Positions 6,610 to 10,909 of a stretch of 10,909 nucleotides of DNA are shown here, in pieces. The notes below the pieces were generated by a model. That model was not told where the DNA came from, did not search any database, and worked only from the letters and a program-made list of their open reading frames with translations. The position numbers and the translations under genes are program-made. The DNA lies in NCBI GenBank assembly GCA_937896305.1, contig CALBND010000067.1, positions 1-10,909 of the forward strand, in the 5' to 3' direction. Within the stretch, counting starts at the first letter, position 1. Every line of letters begins with the position of its first letter. Source of the stretch: an uncultured Actinomycetes bacterium (GTDB lineage Bacteria > Actinomycetota > Actinomycetes > S36-B12 > UBA5976).

Positions 6610-7694
6610 AATTAGCAGAGTATGTTGAAAAATACTGTTTAACACCTGCCATTTCTGGGCACGAAGAATTAATGATTAAATCCTTGAGCGACGATTTAAA
6701 GAAATTTGCTGATGAGGTTTCTGTAGATAATTTAGGCAACATAATTGCTTTGATCAAAGGTAAATCAACAACTGCTCCTAAAGTTATGATATTTGCTCAT
6801 ACTGACCAAATAGGAATGTTTGTAAAGTCAATTTCTGAGGAAGGCTTCTTAAGAATTGTCCGACTAGGTGGAGTACCAGAAAGAATACTTGCTGGTGCCA
6901 CAATTCAAATAAAAACTAAATCAGATCAAATTATAAGCGGAGTTATCGGCACAATCTCTCATCATTTAACACCCGATGATAAAAAATACGTGGTGGCAAA
7001 GATTGAAGATATGTATGTAGATATTGGGGCTAAAAGTAAGGCTGATGCCCTAGAGCTTGGTGTTGAAGTTGGATCTCCTGCATTTTATGAACCGAGATTT
7101 ACTAAATTAGCTAATAATCGAATTGCGGCAACTAGTGTTGATGATCGCGCGGGTTGTGCTGTCTTAGTAAAGCTGGCTGAACGCCTCTCTACCAACAAAC
7201 CAGATGTAAATATTTACCTTGTAGGAAGTGTGCAGGAAGAATTTAATGTAAGAGGAGCTCAAGTTGCTGCTCAACAAATCAAACCAAACGCAGCAATTTC
7301 TATTGATTTAGCGGTTGCCACAGATACTCCAGATATGCAGGGAGTTAACGAACTCGCTTTAGATAAAGGACCAATTCTTGGTCTTTACACTTTTCACGGT
7401 AGAGGTACTTTAAATGGTTTAATTCCACACCCAAAAATGGTAAAAATTGTAGAAGGTAGCGCAACAAAATTGAAAATGAATTTGCAAAGACATGCCAGTG
7501 TGGGAATGCTTACAGACGCTTCTTATGTGCAGTTTGTCGACAATGGAATTCCGTGCGTTGATTTAGCATGGCCAACTCGTTATACACATTCAGGAATAGA
7601 AACATTTTCACTTAACGATCTTGAGAATTTAGAAGCTCTCGTTTTTGGTGTAATTAAGGATTTCCCTTTGGATTTTACGGGTTCGAGAATCTAA
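6606..7694 (+). CDS. M42-family metallohydrolase (SgcX/FrvX-like, glutamyl aminopeptidase fold)
   Basis: This 362-residue cytoplasmic co-catalytic metalloenzyme belongs to the family of TET aminopeptidases and of the SgcX and FrvX proteins found in E. coli sugar operons. All expected metal ligands are present: H65 in AHTDQIG, bridging D179 in SVDDRAG, catalytic E211 and ligand E212 in SVQEEFNVRGA, D234 in ISIDLAVATDTP, and H328 in RYTHSGIE. The usual AHMDEIG is AHTDQIG here. Between the two halves of the catalytic domain lies the normal M42 PDZ-like insert, about residues 72-165. Residue positions assume the ATG at 6606, which overlaps the BtpA stop by four bases (ATGA). Its place between a BtpA protein and pentose-phosphate enzymes argues for a job on an imported conjugate, such as amide or glycosyl-amino compounds, rather than general peptide turnover. 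That is inference. Confidence 0.9.
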   Translation: MKLAEYVEKYCLTPAISGHEELMIKSLSDDLKKFADEVSVDNLGNIIALIKGKSTTAPKVMIFAHTDQIGMFVKSISEEGFLRIVRLGGVPERILAGATIQIKTKSDQIISGVIGTISHHLTPDDKKYVVAKIEDMYVDIGAKSKADALELGVEVGSPAFYEPRFTKLANNRIAATSVDDRAGCAVLVKLAERLSTNKPDVNIYLVGSVQEEFNVRGAQVAAQQIKPNAAISIDLAVATDTPDMQGVNELALDKGPILGLYTFHGRGTLNGLIPHPKMVKIVEGSATKLKMNLQRHASVGMLTDASYVQFVDNGIPCVDLAWPTRYTHSGIETFSLNDLENLEALVFGVIKDFPLDFTGSRI

Positions 7695-7700
7695 ATAATT

Positions 7701-8582
7701 ATGATGCAAACCAAAGATGTCGCTAATGAAATACGGAAACATACAGCTCGATGGACCATTAGAGCAAATGGTGGATATTTAGCACAAGCATGTGGATCTG
7801 CAGAAATTCTTTCTACTTTATTTAATGATGTTTTGGATCTGGGTAAATCTACAGGACCTTTTATGCCTTCAGAATTTATTGGCGTTCCAAAACCAGGTGC
7901 TCCTGGGACAAGAGGTGAATCTTGGTTAGGAAATGGCCCAGATTTATTAGTGATTTCTCCTGCTCACTATGCAACTGCTATGTATTCAGCATTGGTTGCA
8001 ACTGGACGAATGGACGAGCAAGCATTAATTAAATGTAGTAAAGATGGTCAACTCCTAGAAATGATTGGTGCCGAACATTCTCCAGGAATGGTTGTTTCTA
8101 GCGGTTCTCTTGCCACAGCACTTTCAGTTTGCGTGGGAAGAGCTATTGCTAGACAAAAACTTAATAAACCTGGATTTATTTGGGTTTTTCTAAGTGATGG
8201 CGAATTACAAGAAGGTGCTACATGGGAAGCCTTGCAATTAGCAAAAGCTATGAAATTATCTAATTTAAAAATTGTTATAGATAACAACGGGATGCAGGTT
8301 GACGGTCAGATGAACAATGTTATGCCTCTAGGGGCTATTGAAGATAAACTTAGGGCTTTTGGTTGTGAAGTTTATGATATTGATGGCCATAATTTGGAAG
8401 AAATTAATTTAGCTTGTAAATCTGCACTACAGGATGATTCACTTTCAGTTATTTTAGCCAGAACTAAACCTTGGACTGGGTTTAGTTTCTTACTAGATCG
8501 TTGGGAAAATAACAAACTACATTTTATTAGATTAACCGAAATAGAGAAAGAAATTCTTACTAAAGAATTGGCAGTCTTATGA
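7701..8582 (+). CDS. Transketolase-like protein, N-terminal (thiamine-diphosphate) subunit
   Basis: This 293-residue protein is the first half of a split transketolase. It holds the pyrophosphate part of the thiamine-diphosphate site and works with the next gene product to move two-carbon ketol units between sugar phosphates. The cofactor motif spans S165-D166-G167 to N195-N196 (LSDGELQEG ... IDNNG), with the usual first glycine of GDG replaced by serine. The retained histidine in SPAHYATAMYSAL and the SSGSLATALSV segment fit the family. The conserved GHPGG-type segment near the N-terminus is instead RANGGYLAQACGSAEIL, with tyrosine in place of histidine. A subgroup of split transketolases shares the SDGE form, as far as I recall, so this is probably lineage-specific rather than damage. 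ATG occurs twice at the start (7701, 7704). It sits six bases after the M42 gene and overlaps the next gene as ATGA. Confidence 0.9.
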   Translation: MMQTKDVANEIRKHTARWTIRANGGYLAQACGSAEILSTLFNDVLDLGKSTGPFMPSEFIGVPKPGAPGTRGESWLGNGPDLLVISPAHYATAMYSALVATGRMDEQALIKCSKDGQLLEMIGAEHSPGMVVSSGSLATALSVCVGRAIARQKLNKPGFIWVFLSDGELQEGATWEALQLAKAMKLSNLKIVIDNNGMQVDGQMNNVMPLGAIEDKLRAFGCEVYDIDGHNLEEINLACKSALQDDSLSVILARTKPWTGFSFLLDRWENNKLHFIRLTEIEKEILTKELAVL

Positions 8583-9577
8583 AAGAGGTCGTTAGTAAAC
8601 CTTTTGCTCAGGCCTTAAAATCTCATGGCAGTGCCAACGAAAAACTAGTTGTCGTTACTAACGATTTAACGGCAAGTTGTGAAGCTGATCTATTCGCCCA
8701 ATCATTTCCCGATAGACATATTTCTGCTGGTATGGCTGAACAAGCTTTAATTGCAACTTTGTCTGGGTTAAGTGACGAAGGTTTGTACCCTCTTTATCCA
8801 AGCTTTGCCGTTTTCGCCACCAGAAGACCGTATGAACAAATTGCATTAACCATCGCTTATCCCGCAAAAAAAGTTAGATTGTTTGGTTTCTTACCAGGTT
8901 TAACAACTCCTGGAGGAGTAACTCACCAAGCAATAGATGATTTGGGCTTAATGACTCAGCTGCCCAACATGACAGTTTTAGAAGCTGCCGACGCAACAGA
9001 TATGAGCACAATTTTAGATGCAATAAAAGATATTCCAGGACCCATTTATGCCCGAGGACTAAGGGGTGAGGTTCCTAAATTATTTAAGGAACCATTAATT
9101 GTGGGTCAGTCTAGAGATATTTTTCCAGGAGAACAAGTTGTCGTGCTGGCTACAGGATCTATGGTTGAAATAGCTTTCAATGAAGTTGAAACACTTAGAA
9201 ATGAATTTCCAGAATTAGGTTTGATTTGTATCAATACTCTAAAACCGTTTGGTGATAAAAATTTATTTGAAAGACTAAAGAAAGCAAAAATTGTAATAAC
9301 TTATGAGAATCACCTAATTTCTAGCGGCTTAGCAAAAGCTGTTGCCCTTTATCTTGCCCAAAATCCTGGTCCTAAATTAATGCCAATTGGTATAGCCGAC
9401 ACCTTCACCCATGGTGGAACTCAAGACTATTTATTCAATTTTTACGGGATAGGCAAAAGAAGTTTAATCAATGCAATTTATAAAGCTTTTGGTAAATCTT
9501 CAGTGAACGTTGAATCAAATAACGATTTTAATAAAAGTGAAATACTCTTAAATAAATCAGTTGCTGAAGGACTTTAA
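8579..9577 (+). CDS. Transketolase-like protein, C-terminal (pyrimidine-binding) subunit
   Basis: This 332-residue protein is the second half of the split transketolase, expected to pair with the preceding product at a shared active site. It has the Transket_pyr domain at about residues 1-165 and a Transketolase_C domain after it. The glutamate that activates thiamine diphosphate lies in SAGMAEQALI (E54). Other family segments are YPSFAVFATRRPYEQI, GFLPGLTTPGGVTHQAIDDLGLM and LPNMTVLEAADATDM; the histidine in GVTHQ (H116) is a usual active-site residue. GPIYARGLRGEVPKLF fits the split branch. The last 25 residues are polar and family-poor. The ATG overlaps the previous stop (ATGA), which should keep the two subunits at equal amounts. 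Canonical transketolase, or a ketose-specific relative such as the apulose-4-phosphate type, are both possible. Confidence 0.9.
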   Translation: MKEVVSKPFAQALKSHGSANEKLVVVTNDLTASCEADLFAQSFPDRHISAGMAEQALIATLSGLSDEGLYPLYPSFAVFATRRPYEQIALTIAYPAKKVRLFGFLPGLTTPGGVTHQAIDDLGLMTQLPNMTVLEAADATDMSTILDAIKDIPGPIYARGLRGEVPKLFKEPLIVGQSRDIFPGEQVVVLATGSMVEIAFNEVETLRNEFPELGLICINTLKPFGDKNLFERLKKAKIVITYENHLISSGLAKAVALYLAQNPGPKLMPIGIADTFTHGGTQDYLFNFYGIGKRSLINAIYKAFGKSSVNVESNNDFNKSEILLNKSVAEGL

Positions 9578-9579
9578 TT

Positions 9580-10248
9580 CTGAATACAATTCTGAACAAA
9601 AAATACAAATTTGCGCCAAGTATTTTGGCAGCTGACCAAGGAAATATTGCAGAAGAAGTTAGACGTGTACCTAATGCTGATTGGTTTCACGTTGATGTTA
9701 TGGATAATCATTTTGCTCCGAATATGGGATTTAGTGCAGCAGCCTTAAAATCTGTTGCAGACTTAAAGCAAGCACCTATCGATGCACATTTGATGATAGA
9801 GAACCCAGAGAATTTTTTGAAAACTTTTATTGAAGCTGGTGCAGATTCTTTAACGTTTCATGCTGAGGCAACAAATAAAATTGAAGAGTGCATTGACATT
9901 ATTAAATCGAATAAAAAGCGAGTTGGAATTGCAATTAAACCAGAAACTGATTTTAGTGAAATCAAACAGTATTTAAATAAAATTGATATGATACTAATTA
10001 TGACCGTATCTCCAGGGTCTAGCGGTCAAGGTTTTCTTGTTAGTCAAGTAGAAAAAATAAAAGAAGCTCGTAAAGAGATTGATGAAACTAATTTAGATAT
10101 TTGGTTGCAAGTTGATGGTGGAATTGGTTTAAAAACTCTTAAAACTACGCTAGAAGCAGGGGCAGATTTTTTTGTTGTTGGATCTAGTGTTTACTACGAA
10201 AAAGACCCTCAAGCAGCTCTTGATGGCCTACGTAATTTAATTTTGTAA
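9580..10248 (+). CDS. rpe: Ribulose-phosphate 3-epimerase, probable CTG start
   Basis: This cytoplasmic TIM-barrel enzyme interconverts ribulose 5-phosphate and xylulose 5-phosphate, or is a SgcE-like relative acting on another ketose phosphate. From the CTG at 9580 it has 222 residues, the usual length. Expected residues are in place: FAPSILAAD at the start, metal ligands H37 and D39 with D42 in HVDVMDNHFAPN, H70 in DAHLMI, MTVSPGSSGQGF, and D179 in VDGGIG, with the phosphate-binding VVGSSVY. Departures from the common forms are MDN for MDG and SPGSSGQ for NPGFGGQ. No ATG or GTG precedes the conserved FAPSIL strand in frame. Starting at the TTG at 9625 would remove the essential first strand. 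CTG at 9580 has GAAGGA (9566-9571) eight bases upstream and follows the transketolase stop by two bases; ATT at 9577 is the alternative. Confidence 0.88.
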   Translation: MNTILNKKYKFAPSILAADQGNIAEEVRRVPNADWFHVDVMDNHFAPNMGFSAAALKSVADLKQAPIDAHLMIENPENFLKTFIEAGADSLTFHAEATNKIEECIDIIKSNKKRVGIAIKPETDFSEIKQYLNKIDMILIMTVSPGSSGQGFLVSQVEKIKEARKEIDETNLDIWLQVDGGIGLKTLKTTLEAGADFFVVGSSVYYEKDPQAALDGLRNLIL

Positions 10249-10271
10249 CAAATTATAAAATTAGTATTGGT

Positions 10272-10300
10272 TTGATCAGGTATCTAACTTTTAATATATT
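10272..10300 (+). promoter_or_regulatory. Predicted promoter upstream of the cupin lipoprotein gene
   Basis: A -35 box TTGATC (10272-10277), a 17-base spacer and a -10 box TATATT (10295-10300, five of six consensus bases) lie just after the epimerase gene. Transcription from here would begin near 10307 and give a leader of about 165 bases before the ATG at 10474. The prediction rests on consensus and spacing only. Confidence 0.45.
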
Positions 10301-10310
10301 ATTTTTTAAC

Positions 10311-10336
10311 TATCTATTCACGCATCTAAATAGATA
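10311..10336 (+). repeat. Perfect 8-bp inverted repeat (hairpin 1 of the leader)
   Basis: TATCTATT (10311-10318) pairs with AATAGATA (10329-10336) across a ten-base loop. It is AT-rich with no T-tract directly after it. It could be an operator next to the predicted promoter, or the first stem of a structured leader. Confidence 0.5.
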
Positions 10337-10337
10337 A

Positions 10338-10371
10338 CCCTAATTTTTAGCCTGCCTAAAACAAAATAGGG
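10338..10371 (+). repeat. Imperfect long hairpin (hairpin 2 of the leader)
   Basis: The outer stem is CCCTA (10338-10342) with TAGGG (10367-10371). The inner stem is TTTTAG (10345-10350) with CTAAAA (10356-10361) around the loop CCTGC, and the two stems are joined by an asymmetric internal loop. It could be a terminator lacking a U-tract for the epimerase operon, or part of the cupin gene leader. Confidence 0.5.
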
Positions 10372-10376
10372 AAAAA

Positions 10377-10425
10377 GTAAGTTGAATAACTTCCTCCAGG
10401 AACCAAAACTGTTCCAAGTACTTAC
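10377..10425 (+). repeat. Nested inverted repeats (hairpin 3 of the leader)
   Basis: GTAAGT (10377-10382) pairs with ACTTAC (10420-10425), enclosing GGAAC (10399-10403) with GTTCC (10411-10415). A competing stem TTCC/GGAA (10391-10394 with 10399-10402) shares the same GGAA, so two alternative folds are possible. No known riboswitch class is recognised. Confidence 0.4.
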
Positions 10426-10473
10426 ACTAGGCCTGCAACTAGAACTGACTCCCGTTGTACTAAAGTTCAGGTT

Positions 10474-10909
10474 ATGACAAAGCCCTCCTCAAATAAAACA
10501 ACCAATCGTTTATTCTTAGCTTTTGCTTTAAGTGCTGTTTTATTGAGTGCAGGTTGTGCAAATAATGAAAAAGGCGAAATAAGTTCCCAACTATTATTAG
10601 ATAAAACAAATGTGACAGTTTTAGGTAAAAATTTTAATTACCCAGTAACAAATAATCCTGAAGTTACTTCCAGTGTTATCACTTTGCCACCTGGAGTAGA
10701 AACTGGTTTGCATTTACATGAAGCTCCAATGTATGCCTACATTTTGGAAGGAACTGTTGATGTTACTTATTCAGTAAATGGAGTTGATGAAACAAAAACT
10801 TATAAAAAAGGTGAGGCAATTATGGAAGGACTAGATACACCCCATAATGGAGTTAACAATACAAATTCAGTTGTGAGAATACTGGTAGTAAATATTGGTT
10901 CCCCAGATT
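10474..10909 (+). CDS. Cupin-domain lipoprotein (3' end outside window)
   Basis: The first 145 codons of an exported lipoprotein are present and the frame is open to the window edge. Residues 1-28 form a lipoprotein signal: polar basic start, hydrophobic LFLAFALSAVLLSAGC and cysteine C28. The rest is a single small cupin barrel: GVETGLHLHEAPMYAYILEGTVDVTY is cupin motif 1 with its H-x-H pair and ILEG turn, and KKGEAIMEGLDTPHNGVNN is motif 2 with its histidine. Such domains bind a metal and may bind or convert a small ligand outside the cell. It is probably a separate transcription unit with its own promoter and long leader. The ribosome site is weak (CAGG about three bases upstream of the ATG). 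Its link with the sugar locus is by position only. The specific function is unknown. Confidence 0.82.
   Translation, partial: MTKPSSNKTTNRLFLAFALSAVLLSAGCANNEKGEISSQLLLDKTNVTVLGKNFNYPVTNNPEVTSSVITLPPGVETGLHLHEAPMYAYILEGTVDVTYSVNGVDETKTYKKGEAIMEGLDTPHNGVNNTNSVVRILVVNIGSPD

Noticed and set aside
8658..8867. Minus-strand frames within the transketolase genes, also 8048-8287
   Set aside because: They are shadows of the conserved transketolase subunits.
10237..10266. TAATTTT/AAAATTA inverted repeat at the end of the epimerase gene as a terminator
   Set aside because: The stem is purely A-T, overlaps the coding end and is not followed by a T-tract, so chance in AT-rich DNA is likely.
1..10909. 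Mobile element, CRISPR array, tRNA or prophage features
   Set aside because: No transposase, integrase, regularly spaced repeats or tRNA cloverleaf was seen, and gene style is uniform across the window.

Overview
The window is AT-rich chromosomal DNA that is almost fully coding. It looks like one carbohydrate-utilisation locus in a bacterium that makes lipoproteins. The kinase closely resembles actinobacterial xylulokinases, and the transport set is the RbsB/RbsC/RbsA (CUT2) kind common in Actinobacteria. I therefore lean towards a low-GC actinobacterium, for example a streamlined freshwater or marine lineage. This is inference from protein character, because the window has no rRNA or other phylogenetic marker.

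Layout. A divergent promoter region at about 4260-4585 separates two gene sets. Leftwards (minus strand) run an FGGY kinase of xylulokinase type, an RbsC-type permease, a sugar-binding lipoprotein, and an RbsA-type ATPase that runs off the left edge. Rightwards (plus strand) run a small ABM-fold protein, a DeoR-family regulator, a BtpA/SgcQ-family TIM-barrel protein, an M42-family metallohydrolase, the two halves of a split transketolase, and ribulose-phosphate 3-epimerase. The genes are tightly packed, with ATGA or TTGA stop/start overlaps at three junctions. A separate gene for a cupin lipoprotein follows a 225-bp gap and is cut by the right edge.

How the genes may work together. The lipoprotein and ABC transporter import a sugar, or a glycoside or conjugate. 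The M42 protein and BtpA protein may release or rearrange it. The kinase makes a ketose phosphate. The split transketolase and the epimerase pass carbon into the pentose phosphate pathway, and the DeoR protein senses a sugar phosphate. DeoR regulator + BtpA (SgcQ-like) + M42 (SgcX-like) + epimerase (SgcE-like) is the same non-transport set as the poorly understood E. coli sgc operon. Here the PTS is replaced by an ABC transporter plus kinase, and a split transketolase is added. That is the most interesting aspect of the window. The substrate cannot be read from the sequence.

Regulatory details include a TTG start coupled to the kinase stop, a likely CTG start for the epimerase, a hairpin between the permease and binding-protein genes, and a predicted promoter followed by a run of inverted repeats ahead of the cupin lipoprotein.
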